64,000 bases of DNA from Daucus carota subsp. sativus (taxonomy: Eukaryota > Streptophyta > Magnoliopsida > Apiales > Apiaceae), in contig NC_030385.2 in NCBI RefSeq assembly GCF_001625215.2, positions 39,085,598-39,149,597 of the forward strand, given 5' to 3'. The notes below the pieces were generated by a model. It had not been told where the DNA came from, did no database searches, and saw only the letters and a list, made by a program, of their open reading frames with translations. Shown here one piece after another: positions 24,069 through 36,610 of this stretch. Position 1 is the first letter of the stretch, and each line of letters opens with the position of its first letter. A program made the position numbers and the translations under genes.

Positions 24069-24272
24069 ATGGCGAGCTCTTCATCATTTAGCATGAGAAG
24101 CCAGCAACCAAACTATGGTCCTCCTCCGAAGAGGGGCCAGATCAAAGCTCAGATTTTCGAAAGCGTGGCGGAAACCTTTGTTTCCATGGCCTTGAAAGCA
24201 GGGGAATCACTCATCAAAACCAAACAGAGCTCTGCTAGTTTTGCTGATCAAGTTCCAAAGGCTAGTGACTGA
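24069..24272 (+). CDS. Small intronless protein of about 67 aa, paralogue of 9651-9863
   Basis: 67 codons from ATG 24069 to TGA. The N-terminus MASSSSFSMRS is followed by PPPKRGQIK, a helix-like stretch (IFESVAETFVSMALKAGE) and a Ser-rich tail ending in Asp. The core PPKRGQIK..I..S.A......A.KAGE...K.KQ matches the protein at 9651, and total length is nearly equal. I see no signal peptide or membrane helix. An in-frame ATG at 23958 would add 37 residues but lies at the TATA box and has no counterpart in the paralogue. The function is unknown to me. The two genes are in the same orientation 14 kb apart, separated by transposons, and probably arose by local duplication. Confidence 0.75.
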   Translation: MASSSSFSMRSQQPNYGPPPKRGQIKAQIFESVAETFVSMALKAGESLIKTKQSSASFADQVPKASD

Positions 24273-25139
24273 ATCACTGTCTTGCTAATTGCATGACCAA
24301 AATGACTCTGGCTATACATGTTTAGCATTCCTGTAATCCTGTGTGATTGTAATTTGTAATTGTAATACACTAATACTGTAGTACTAGACTCTTGTTAAGC
24401 TACTGTCAGGAATCTCGAGATATTAGGAGTTGGGCGCTTGATTTGTATTTTTGTGTTTCGAAGATCTCGAAGAGTATTGGGTTTTACTGTTGAGTTGTAA
24501 TATCATGTAATGTTGCAGATTCTCGTGATATCATAGACTCTCAGTTGCATGTTATGCCTCTCAGAGGTGTTATTTTGAAATTTTTACTTGGATTTGAGCT
24601 TTAGAAAAAGATAAATTATGAGGAACCCTTTATAGAACTCCCTTTGCCTGAGTAAAAATTCAATTTATGGTCCAGAAACTTGCTGGCTGTATAGCTTGTT
24701 TGTCACCGCTACTTTTGCTAATACTCGTATCCCGTAGAATCATTTAAAATTAAACTTGTGAGGAGTCTGGAGTTGTTAGGTTCATGAGATCTGCAACCGC
24801 CAACCAGGTACTAGTTTTGTTTGTTGTAAATATTTCGTTGTTAAAAATAAAATTTCAAATTTATAACTCAAACTCTCCGGCCTCAAATATATTTTAGATG
24901 AGAGGTAGGCAGGACTAGGAGAGTAGGAGGTATAAGAATCAATTTTATTTTTGAATTTTCATCCCTCTTTAAATAATTAAATATTAATATATAATATCAA
25001 AATAACCAATGATTTAAAATATATAATAATACTAGTTTTATCAAAAAATTTAATTTTTAATTAATATAAGTAATAACCAATATTTTTAAATTAAATATAT
25101 TAATTCAGCACTTCATTTATACAAATGATATAAGATAAC
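24273..25139. other. Intergenic, 3' flank of the small gene
   Basis: Holds the presumed 3' UTR of the 24069 gene (TGTAATTTGTAATTGTAAT region near 24345) and then AT-rich sequence. No other gene seen. Confidence 0.45.
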
Positions 25140-25141
25140 TG

Positions 25142-25369
25142 CTCCCTCCGTTTTAAAATATAGGTCGCTTGACTTTTTTGCACGTATTTTAAAGTCTTTT
25201 GACCGCATGCTTAAAATCATTTTTTTGAAATTTTCTTTTTTCGAATAATAATATTAATTATATATTTTTATTTAAAAAAGAAAATTTTTAAAATAATGAT
25301 TTTTAGCTCAAAAGATTTAAAATCGCATGAAAAAAATCAAACAACTTATATTTCAAAACAAACAAGAGT
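25142..25369. mobile_element. Decayed Stowaway-like MITE (CTCCCTCCGTTTT type)
   Basis: Starts CTCCCTCCGTTTTAAAATAT and ends TATTTCAAAACAAACAAGAG, an imperfect inverted match. Inside are GCTTGACTTTT...TCAAACAACTTATA, the same layout as the decayed copies in the 18.2-19.4 kb repeat array. Confidence 0.6.
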
Positions 25370-27044
25370 AGATTTCGCATTCCAACACAATAGTGCTACA
25401 CCGCCAACCAAACGAATTCTAACATAATAACAATAACTTGAATCAAATTTGCAAAAAGGTAAAAGTCCAATATGCTCAATCTGTAATATCAAAAGTTAAA
25501 AGGAAATTCTAACCAAATAACAGTTGAGAGGAAAATATCTTATCGAACAAAAGTGGTCACCAATATTCCTAATATTCCTCTATATCTTCAGTCCTGTATA
25601 TCTTCAGGTGATAGAATCTAATACGAGGACCGCTTTACAATGATGATATTCGATTTATGTATGATGTTTGTATTTTTTTTATATTCAATATATTTACAGA
25701 AATGTTGTCCTATTTTTAAATACTTTATAGAAGTATGCAACTGCATAATTATTTTTAAATTTACTACATTATACGGCAGGTCTTTTCCATTTCTCAAAAT
25801 TTCAAGACATGAGTTACGGATGCTTTTCTGTTTTTGTTAAACAGAGACACCTTTCTCTCTCTCAATAAAACTCCCAGATTAGTAGTTTTTTTCTTTAAAA
25901 AATTATTATAGAAAATTCACTCATCACTTAAAAAATATCTAATTTATGTTTTCTTTGATTCTATATCAGATTTAATAGGGAGACGTTTTTACTGCCCAAA
26001 CACAAATCCGGTCTAAACATTTTTTTATTATAAAATAGCTGTGAATATTTTGTTGCAATAATCAATTAACATGAACGGATTTAGTAACCTTTGTTATAAA
26101 TACACTTTAATGATGGATTGATGTTTAAAAATTGTCACTCTGCTCAAAAATGGGTTATATGATTGATTCATCGGCACTGAAAAAGAATGGTAGAATAGAT
26201 ATCGGCAACGTTACTAAAATGGACAAGAAAGCAAGCAACTACTTTATAAGACAAGTAATCTCATAAAATATCTACTCCAAATCTATCTTCCGCGGATCTT
26301 TTTCCGGTAACATGTAATATTCCATATGCTTGTTAAAGGTTTTCTTTATGGATCTTCCTCCCATTTTTTTTTAAAGTTTATTTTTCCCCATACTTAGAGA
26401 ACATACTTAAAGTGGCACTATGTTGGAAAGATAAGCAGAACAAAACCTCCGAATCTAATCTTAATATGGGCAACTTTTGAAGATCGATTCAGTAGATTAT
26501 ACATTTTGTTACCTTGCCAGCCCCTTTAACACCTCACCACAGAGAGACCTTGGCGAAATTTTTTAGGAGGAGGAGAAAGAAAATAAAGGGAATCCTCTCG
26601 AGCTCAGCTGCCTTTGTCCAATTCGTTGTGTCTGTAGCACAAGTGGTTGATTTCAATTTTCACTTTCTAAACAGTATTTGAATAAGTATCAATTTAACAA
26701 TGTGTTATGTTCCTCGCCCTATTTAGAATATTACTGAAAACGTTTATTTAGTGAACCGCAAGTTAAAATCAACTTATATATATCGTTTAAATAATAAATT
26801 TATTAGATGACTTCTGATTTGTAAATCTAAAATTTAAAATATTGAAAATTCTAATAATTTTTCATTTTTAAAATATGTCTTTTTAAAAAATTTAAGCACA
26901 CCTCCCGTCTATTTTTAACACTTTTCTTTTCGAAACTTTCTAATAATTATAAAATCTTTTTTTTGAAACAATAATTATAAATTCTTATAATATAAAACCA
27001 ATCCCACCCCCTAATTTCATATATGTTTCTAATTTATAGTTAAA
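25370..27044. other. AT-rich intergenic sequence, nothing recognised
   Basis: No supported gene. The frame at 25640-25840 has no motif. The stretch ends at the Helitron boundary A/CTAG at 27044-27045. Confidence 0.45.
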
Positions 27045-27960
27045 CTAGGTGTATAACCCGCGCTTCGCGCGGGCACTGAAAATATCATGAAGACTGTAAG
27101 TGTTGCGCGTGAGATAGCGATGAAGAGAAAATAATATAAGTGGCCTCCATAATCTCATAATGTTAACTGGTTTTATTCTGAAGAAAAAGAGTGCACTTAA
27201 TATATTTTTTATATAGTCCATAATTTCTGAAATTTTTAATTTCTTATTTATTGTTGAAATATAAAAAAATATTGTTAGTCATAAAGAGTGTAAGAGAGTG
27301 TATCAAATATTTAGCTATATTTTGATTTCCAAAAAAAATAATAATATTTAGCTATATTTCAGTGAGAAATCTACTTACATGGCTAAACTCAAAACTTCAA
27401 AAGGTGAATAATAATATACAAAATTTTCTGATACAAGTTCTCCACTATGAAGCAGAGATATCAAATGAACCAACTGGAGGTGTACATTTAATTCAGCTAC
27501 AGCACATATACACTATTTAAATGGCTATATCCGAAAGGAGTTCCCAACACTTGTTCAGAAGCTACTCTTGACAGACCAAAAAAACACGGAAATACTTGTC
27601 ACGTTTTAGCAAGCATGCAATAGTAAACATAATCAGTAAAACCACCACCTGCACTAATTATATCTAGCAAATGCTTAAATTTTATTGTGTGTCACAAGTG
27701 ACAACTGGATAGATAAACCAAGCAGAACAACAGTTTTTTTTAAGTTTTGAGCACAATTCCACGCAGGAATGGACATGATCAATAGGGGAAAAGAATCTCT
27801 TTATCAACACTGCACTTCCACTCGATTGATTGACAACACTTCCAACCCAACTTCAGCTGCTGGTAAAGTAATCCCTGGATTCCTCTTTCTTGTAGTGAGA
27901 ATCAATAATAACCATTACAATCAGTATAATCCAATTCAATTAAAACAAAAACAATCAATC

Positions 27961-28104
27961 CTAAGCAGTAAGCACAACAGCGCCGCCCATCTCAATCTTC
28001 TTCTCCGCAATTTTCGACACCAGCTTGGCCTTTACCACAATCGGTTTCGTCCCTGAGCCCTTCCCCAGCACCTTAAAGTAGCCAAACTGCGTGACATCAA
28101 GCAC
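27961..28104 (-). pseudogene. RPL27A: Captured C-terminal fragment of 60S ribosomal protein L27a (uL15)
   Basis: An open minus-strand frame of 47 codons plus a TAG stop (27961-27963), preceded by an acceptor-like TTAG at 28105-28106. It contains [14 protein letters not shown], then VVKAKLVSK and [15 protein letters not shown], which closely follow the C-terminus of plant L27a. About two residues are missing after GKG (HLPEN-type stretch replaced by a shorter one). The start of the gene is absent. It lies inside the Helitron, in the Helitron's own sense, about 130 bp downstream of the aminotransferase fragment, so a chimeric transcript is possible. Confidence 0.82.
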
Positions 28105-28234
28105 CTAAGCAAATTCTTGATAATTTATTGATTTTAGTACCTGTAAACAAATATATCCTTCCTGACTAATACTCCCTCGTGTCCCAGCAACTTATAGCTA
28201 TTGTTTCTAAAGTAATAAAGGAATATATAAATAC

Positions 28235-28323
28235 CGGAAAGTCTTGATATTGGATATAAAAACTTCAGTATCTTTTACTGTTACATCTCCGTAAAATGTA
28301 TCTGCAACTGCTTTCCTTAACTC
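28235..28323 (-). pseudogene. Captured exon fragment of LL-diaminopimelate aminotransferase
   Basis: After an acceptor-like CTTACAG the minus strand reads ELRKAVADTFYGDVTVKDTE then VFIS. This matches the AGD2/ALD1 aminotransferase family region that follows GYGAEQGNK. The frame then runs into unrelated sequence, with a possible donor CCG/GTAT at 28234. Together with 28510-28536 it preserves two adjacent exons and the intron between them, so capture was from genomic DNA and not from mRNA. Confidence 0.75.
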
Positions 28324-28509
28324 CTGTAAGTTGCACAACTTTCAGTGCAAATTTTCACATATTAAGTCAAGAAATTGTTAATCATCAAGCATTAGGAGTG
28401 TTGCTAGTTTCTCTTTCAAATGGATTATCCTAGTTCTGCCGTTTTTCCAGAGAACATATTTCAGACCGAAAAGAAATGGTCACAACACACAAAGGGCATA
28501 ACATCCTAC

Positions 28510-28536
28510 CTTGTTTCCTTGTTCAGCTCCATATCC
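28510..28536 (-). pseudogene. Captured exon piece of LL-diaminopimelate aminotransferase (GYGAEQGNK)
   Basis: The minus strand reads GYGAEQGNK followed exactly by a GTAGGA donor. This is the conserved motif directly upstream of the LRKA region found in the next fragment, with a 186-bp intron in between. Sequence before it is unrelated, so the captured segment starts within this exon. Confidence 0.72.
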
Positions 28537-28750
28537 TTATTAAGGGCAATTTCTTGAAACATTAATGGTCATATGTTAGAAAAATAATAAATGGCTAAAC
28601 CAAGTTGCAAGAGACTATAAGACATTTAAATTATAATTACTACACCTGAGCAAATGTCCAGGCTGCATCATTTTAGAAGTAGATCAATTTGGAGTCGCCT
28701 CAAGAATTTATGGATATTTTGAAAGTTAACCTAAGCAGATAAATTAACCT

Positions 28751-29490
28751 ACCTAAAAAACCATAGTACACACAAGAACATGATAAAATATGTAAAACAT
28801 TCATAAATAGAAGCATACAAAACTCTTTCCCAAACCCTGTAATTTGCTCAAATCATGATCAGGGACACCCTGGCGTGCAAAAGACCATCAGAGGATTCAG
28901 CCTAAAAAACACAAAGAATCAATAACAACAAAAATTAGTAGTGACCCGTTTGAGCTTAAGACATAAATAAACATAATCCAAGCCAAAAAAGCACAAAGAA
29001 CCGATAACAACAAATTTTTGCAGTGACCCATTCGAGTTAAAATTATAATTAAAGTGAGGAGAATTAAGCCGCAGGAGAACAAAGAACCAAACAAAATGAA
29101 TTAGCATTATGGATCTTCTGATCATATTTACCAAACTGTTCGTACAAGAAGCTACTAAAAACAGTTTCTCATTTTGTTGCCTAACTGCTCCCTCGTCACC
29201 TAAAAAACCATAGCACACACAAGAACATGATAAGATATGAAATAAAAGCATACCGAACTCTTTCCCAAACCCTGTAATTTGCAGAAATCTTGATCAGGGA
29301 CCCCTTTGGGTGCAGAAGACCATCAGAGTATTCAACTAAAAAAAACACAAAGAATCAATAACAACAAAAATTAGCAGTTACCCATTTGAGGTGAAGACAT
29401 AATGAAACACAATCAAAGCCAAAAAAAAAAACACAAAGAATTGATAACAACAAACATTTGCAGTGACCCGTTCGAGTTAAAATCATCACT
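28751..29490. repeat. Direct repeat within the Helitron (period 447 bp)
   Basis: 28751-29047 is repeated at 29198-29490, starting ACCTAAAAAACCATAG. Shared landmarks are CTCTTTCCCAAACCCTGTAA, CAAAGAATCAATAACAACAA and a shorter sub-repeat ending in GACCCGTTTGAG or GACCCGTTCGAG. It is an internal duplication of the element with no coding meaning seen. Confidence 0.75.
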
Positions 29491-29739
29491 AAACATAATT
29501 TAATCCAAAGAAACATTAATATAAAAAATCAGTGTAATCGTAGAAAAGCAGAGCTGAAAAATGAGAGATTATGCAAGTAAGTGGCTCTTATAAACATGTT
29601 CAACTTGATGCCCACAACAAAATCACATTCTAATGAAATCGGTGATAATACAGTCAGTTGGGCATTTGATCGAACACCTTATTACCAATCTTATTTATGT
29701 GTAATCAAGTAACAAACACTCACCCTACCCGAAACCGAT

Positions 29740-29830
29740 CTTAACAGCAGCACACCAATCAATCAGGGTTCCAGCCACAACAACTTCGCAACCACCCTGT
29801 AAATCTTTCGGCAAGTATACCCTATGAAAT
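29740..29830 (-). other. Possible third captured fragment, unidentified
   Basis: The minus strand has a clean open stretch after an AG: YLPKDLQGGCEVVVAGTLID followed by WCAAVKIG. It looks like protein-coding sequence, and GCEVVVAG faintly recalls ribosomal protein S3 (GCEVIVSG). The match is too short to accept. It sits near the Helitron 5' end. Confidence 0.25.
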
Positions 29831-30540
29831 GTATAATATATAAAATTGAGATGGACATTTGGTAAATCACAAAAAGAAAGAGTAGAAATCTGAGAAAATA
29901 ATACCGGAAGAAGATTCACGACTAAGCTAGAGAAGAAGAAGAGGACGCCCACCGGAAGAATAACAGCTGTTAGCAACAATCGCTATAGCCAAGCCAGCCC
30001 AACAAAGAGGTCCAACAGTGTGTGCGAAGCTAATTTTCAAGCAAGAAATAATCAAGCGAAAAGTAACGATTGCCGGAGGATCATTTATAACAACTGTCCG
30101 AGGAGATGATGAGGCTTCAGTACAACCGTCCGAGGAGATGATGAGGCTTCAGTTACGAAACCGATCAGCCAGGCATAAAATATAATAAAAATTAAATAAG
30201 AAGAAAAGAGGCAGCGGAATAATTGAGATATGCTGAGAGGAGAGAATTCAGTTTAAGAGCAAGGAGGGAAGAGCCACGTCAGCCGTCCGAGATTTTCCTT
30301 TATATAGATATATAGATATTAGCGAGTCTCACGACTAAACTTATTTTTCTTATTCTTTCATACTACTTTATATATTTTTCAAAAATTATTTATAATATTT
30401 TATCACTATATTACTCATTTTATATCTAATAAATTATAAATTATAAATAACTCATCTGATATAAATAAATTAAAATTATTTCCACTTACAAATATTTTAC
30501 ATTTATATATAATGTACGTTTTCAATATCTTATTAGATTA

Positions 30541-31084
30541 TGGGGTGTTTGTTTCCGGCTTTTAAGCCGAGCTTCTGGTTTATAAGTTAGAAACACTTAT
30601 TTGTACTATTTGTGTAAAAAGTCAAAAAACACTTATATAAAGCTAGGAATGCTAGCTTTTGTTTCAGGGTTTCTGCTTATTTCCCAAACACTTTAATCAC
30701 TTATAAGTCTTAATTTGCTTCTAACTTCTACTCCACTTATTTATTTTAAGTAAGAAGCGCTTATTTTAAGTTCACCCAACTTGCTCTTAAAAATCCAAAA
30801 CAAAGGAACAATATCGGGGGACAAGCTTAAGATTATGGAGATTTTTTGGTGAGTTTAAAATAAGTGCTTCTTGCTTAGTGTAAAAAAGCGAAGTAGAAAT
30901 TAGATAGAAGTTAAGATTCATAGGTGATTAATGTCTTTGGGGAAAAAGTAGAACTTAGAAATTATGAAGCAAAAGTTAGTATTCTCTATTGTTTTTTAAG
31001 TATTTCTTGACTTTTTACATAAATAATACAAATAAGTGTTTTTTTACTATAAACGCAGAAGCCGGGTTTTTAAGTTCCGACCGC
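30541..31084. mobile_element. Foldback MITE (Harbinger-like), 544 bp
   Basis: TTA flanks both ends (30538-30540 and 31085-31087). The two halves are long imperfect inverted repeats: AAGTGCTTCTTGC...GAAGTAGAA in the right half mirrors TTCTACTCC...AAGAAGCGCTT in the left half. The termini GGGGTGTTTGTTTCCGGC and CCGGGTTTTTAAGTTCCGACC are weakly inverted. A related shorter element lies at 55348. Confidence 0.6.
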
Positions 31085-31698
31085 TTACTTTTCTAAAAAA
31101 TCATTTAATTTTAATTAAAGAATTATCTGGCTCAAAATGCTAGAGATCATCTTTTCCAAACTCAATCAGGAATCGAGCCCGCATCCTCTCCTGCAATCGG
31201 GCTTTCCAATAATTTATAATAAAATATCAATTATTTAATAATTTATAATAATTATATAAAATTTTGATTCAGTATAATAATATTGATATTCATAAATAAT
31301 CTATAAATCAATGAAATTTAAAATCCGGTCCCATATAGAATGCCAGTGCCATGATTGTGACATTCAATTTTTATTTTTTCTCAAATCAGTTTTTTAGAAA
31401 GAAAGGTTAAGATTTTCGTAAAATAATCAAGTGCAAACAACTTCGATTCAAAATTTGAAGTTGAAATGGCGCATAGGCCCCATTTTCCACCAAAACACTA
31501 CATCCCCTTTCTTTTAATCTAGAGAAGCAAATTACAATAGGGTCCAAAAATTCAAAATCAAGCAGTAGTAGCTCGACTTTGATACAAAGCACAAACTACA
31601 TATATCATCGTTCGGTGTTTTGAGAATAACATCTGGTGTTTCTTTTCACAAAAACAAAAAAAAATCTGGGCTCAAGAAAAGAAGAACGAAAGGAAGAA

Positions 31699-31871
31699 AT
31701 GGGGAATGAAGATAGTAGCGATAGTCAGGTGAAAGTAAAGGTGGAAAAAGGCAAGCCAACACACGGCGGAAGATACGTGGAATACAATGTCATGGGCAAT
31801 CTCTTCCACCTCTCTTCTATCTACGCCCCTCCCGTTCAACTCCTTGGCTGTGGCTCCTATGGCGTCGTCTG
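31699..31871 (+). CDS. Upstream MAP kinase first exon (alternative first exon or orphan duplicate)
   Basis: ATG 31699 opens 57 codons plus 2 nt, ending at a GTGAGT donor (31872). It encodes MGNEDSSDSQVK..., then THGGRYVEYNVMGNLFHLSS, APPVQLLG and the Gly-rich loop GCGSYGVV. This is the N-terminal exon of a group B (MPK4-type) plant MAPK. THGGRYVEYNVMGNLF is closer to the usual MPK4 N-terminus than the exon at 34181 is. No matching second exon occurs before 34181, but the phase is identical to that exon's. It could therefore splice to exon 2 at 34861 (predicted 377 aa), or be a leftover of a tandem duplication. The downstream intron begins with a long CT-rich tract. Confidence 0.75.
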
Positions 31872-32385
31872 GTGAGTCTCTCTCTCTCCCCCTCCCTCCC
31901 TCCCTCTCCCCCCTCCCCCTTCTCTCTCTCTCTCTCTCTCTCTCGATAATGCACTTTCATTTCATACTTTAGAACACAACTATTAGTCTACTACATGTCC
32001 AAATTATATCCAGGATTTAAAATATGAACATACTAAATCAAGTTCAGTCATGCCAATTTTGAAAGAAGCATAATGGCAAAGTGGTTGTGGTTAACCTGCT
32101 TTCCTTCAAATCTTATACACAAACAACTATATAATCTTCATTGCATTAATTTACAGAATTTAATCTTAGTTAATTTCATATTTTCCTGTTTCGATTATTT
32201 TGTTATGATGGCCGTCGGGATCTCAGTCAGATCGTATAGCGATCATGGTTTTATCCATAATCATCTATCCGAATTTTGAGTGTCCACTCCTCCTCTACTA
32301 TCTATTTCCAAGCCCTTTCCTAATTACACAGCTTTTGCTTCTATAGAAAATTATAAACTCACAAATATCACTCGTTCTACTTCAA

Positions 32386-32541
32386 CAAAAACCAAAGCCC
32401 TTCATCGCTCTGCCTCCAGTACTCAAATTCCAACTTCTTGGCCATGGTTTTATCGAAAACAGCCTCCAAATTAGATGTATCGGTGCATTCCACTTTCGCT
32501 TCTCGCTGTGTTCGACGTTCACTTCCCAGGTCAAAGATGGG
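32386..32541 (+). pseudogene. GAD: GAD 5' fragment, sense arm of an inverted duplication
   Basis: Includes about 58 nt of 5' leader and ATG 32444, then [20 protein letters not shown] and [13 protein letters not shown], the well-conserved N-terminus of plant glutamate decarboxylase (glutamate to GABA, calmodulin-regulated). After KMG the sequence jumps into an inverted copy. The arm pairs with 32632-32787 with 13 differences in 156 nt. Confidence 0.85.
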
Positions 32542-32787
32542 AACAATGCCAAGTTCAGCCTCGAGTTCCCATTGAGCATCAGCTCGTCGTTGATTATCTG
32601 GTATGCCGCATCTTTCGGCATCAAATTCTCCCCCATCTTTGACCTGGGAAGTGAATGTCGAACACAGCGAGAAGCGAAAGTGGAATGCACGGATATGTCT
32701 GATTCGGAGGCTGTTTTCGATAGAACCATGTCTAAGAAGTTGGGATTTCAGTACTTGAGGCAGAGAGATGAAGGGCTTTGGTTTTTG
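32542..32787 (-). pseudogene. GAD: GAD 5' fragment, antisense copy (loop plus second arm)
   Basis: On the minus strand, ATG at 32727-32729 starts [40 protein letters not shown] and [23 protein letters not shown] residues 1 to about 56. The part after KMG forms the 90-nt loop (32542-32631); the part before it plus the 5' leader forms the arm (32632-32787). The frame then continues into the complement of the sense arm, so no real GAD protein results. Confidence 0.85.
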
Positions 32788-32893
32788 TACGAGCTGATGC
32801 TCGATGAGAACCCGAGGCTGAAGTTGGATCGTTCGTGACAATATGGATGGAGCCAGAATGTAATAAGCTGATGATGGATTCTGATGACACCTA
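32788..32893 (+). pseudogene. GAD: GAD fragment continuing in sense orientation
   Basis: Plus strand again: ELMLDENPRLKLD, then after a 1-nt shift SFVTIWMEPECNKLMMDSDD and a stop. This corresponds to GAD residues about 48-80. The segment duplicates part of the loop region in the other orientation, so the locus contains GAD pieces in the order sense, antisense, sense. The following sequence to 33037 includes a possible further coding-like stretch (VQKEDDLVTEDPKWMEV) that I cannot identify. Confidence 0.75.
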
Positions 32894-33202
32894 ATTTTCC
32901 CCTCTGGCCTATGGCACACTAGGGTTAACTTTTATCTGTACACTCAAGGCGTCCAGAAAGAAGACGACCTCGTTACAGAAGACCCCAAGTGGATGGAAGT
33001 CAGAGCCCAGTCAGAAGGTAGAAATCCCGATGGCCAATTACGGATAAAACCATGATCAGTACGGATACGATCTGAAATCCCGACAGCCATCAGTTATTAT
33101 ATTTTGTTCTCATGCTTTAGGTTGTTTCATAGTAAACCTGCTTAATTCTTGCCAAGATGCTTTTGGTGCATATGGGGAAATAATGTGTAGAATACCTCAA
33201 TG

Positions 33203-33649
33203 CTAAGTTACCCGGACACGGGTATGGGTATCGGACACGGGTACAGATCCAAGAGTCAGATTCGTAGTTTTAGGATAATTAGGATTCATGTATGGATCCG
33301 GAATTAGACTCGGGTACGGGGACTTGGCACTTAAGTTCCACGCAAGTAAAACTTTATATAGACTGATTTATTATACATTCATAAAAATAGTGTCTATTGC
33401 ACATTAATCACATAAACTGAAAATTGAAGCATAAAATCAATAGAACAACATAGAAACAAGTCATTCATGGATCTTGATCTCTATAAAAAAAATTGAAACA
33501 AGGCCTAAGTTTTCATTTTGACCTGGTATGTTACAGGTGAAGTGTCCGGTTGTAATAAAAAGGATCCGACTCAGATCCCATACCCACACCCATGTCATGT
33601 CCGGTGGACACGGGTATAGGCACAAAAATGGAGAGTCCGGGTAACATAG
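33203..33649. mobile_element. hAT-type MITE
   Basis: Starts CTAAGTTACCCGGAC and ends GTCCGGGTAACATAG. A perfect 8-bp duplication, CCTCAATG, flanks it (33195-33202 and 33650-33657). The interior has repeated GGACACGGGTA-type motifs near both ends. 447 bp, no coding frame. Confidence 0.88.
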
Positions 33650-33992
33650 CCTCAATGTCAACAAAAGTGGCCCAAATGGCTACATTATTACAGGACTTAT
33701 AAAACCAGCAGTAATACATTATTACAGGACTTATAAAAGCTTATGAAATCTCACTGTGGATGACAATCTGTACATGTATACGAACAAAATAAAATAGAAA
33801 TTCAAGTGAGCACACCATTTCTAGTTGATTATCCTAGTTTTACTTGCTTTCTTTGTTTTGTTTCAATTTTAATTGAAGAAAACAAAACATAAATAGTGAT
33901 AATTATTATTAGTATACATCTTTGATTCGAAATTTCAAAATCCAAAAGAGAAAAGTAGGCCCCGATTCCCACTAAAAATATTTATCTCCGCA

Positions 33993-34024
33993 CCCCCCCC
34001 CCCCCCCACCCCCCCAAAAAAAAA
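33993..34024. repeat. Poly-C/poly-A tract upstream of a MAPK first exon
   Basis: C15, A, C7 and A9 in a row, about 160 bp before ATG 34181. The complementary strand has G-runs that could form a quadruplex. It may affect transcription or be a weak spot for sequencing. Confidence 0.7.
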
Positions 34025-34180
34025 GAACAAAAAAAAAAACAAACTACGTCTTTCTTTCCCTTAAAACAAGAATAAACCCTTCTTTTTTTTGTATCAGATA
34101 GAATAAATCATCTAACAGAGAAAAAAAATTAATAGTTTGCATCGTGGTATTTTGGGTAAGAGAATTAAAGGAAAAAGAGA

Positions 34181-36610
<2,430 letters not shown>

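Larger units (their letters stand above)
27045..30316 (-). mobile_element. Non-autonomous Helitron with captured gene fragments
   Basis: On the minus strand it starts TCTATATATCTATATAAAGG (5' end, 30316) and ends with the hairpin CCCGCGCGAAGCGCGGG, then TTATACACCTAG (3' end, 27045). This is the TC...hairpin...CTRR layout of Helitrons, inserted between A and T as expected. The 3.27 kb contain a fragment matching ribosomal protein L27a, two exon-like fragments matching LL-diaminopimelate aminotransferase, and a 300-bp direct repeat. No Rep/helicase was seen, so it would depend on another element. Confidence 0.8.
32207..33091. mobile_element. Pack-type terminal-inverted-repeat element carrying GAD fragments
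   Basis: 32207-32262 is repeated in inverse at 33038-33091: both begin GATGGC(C/T)GTCGGGAT and share GATCATGGTTTTATCC. The 885-bp interior contains glutamate decarboxylase sequence in both orientations. Long inverted ends with captured host gene pieces and no transposase suggest a Pack-MULE or similar. I could not fix a clean target duplication (GTTAT stands near both ends). It lies in the 3-kb gap between the two MAPK first exons. Confidence 0.65.

Noticed and set aside
32377-32919. 180-codon minus-strand frame as a novel gene
   Set aside because: It is one of several frames produced by the GAD inverted repeat and runs across opposite-orientation copies.
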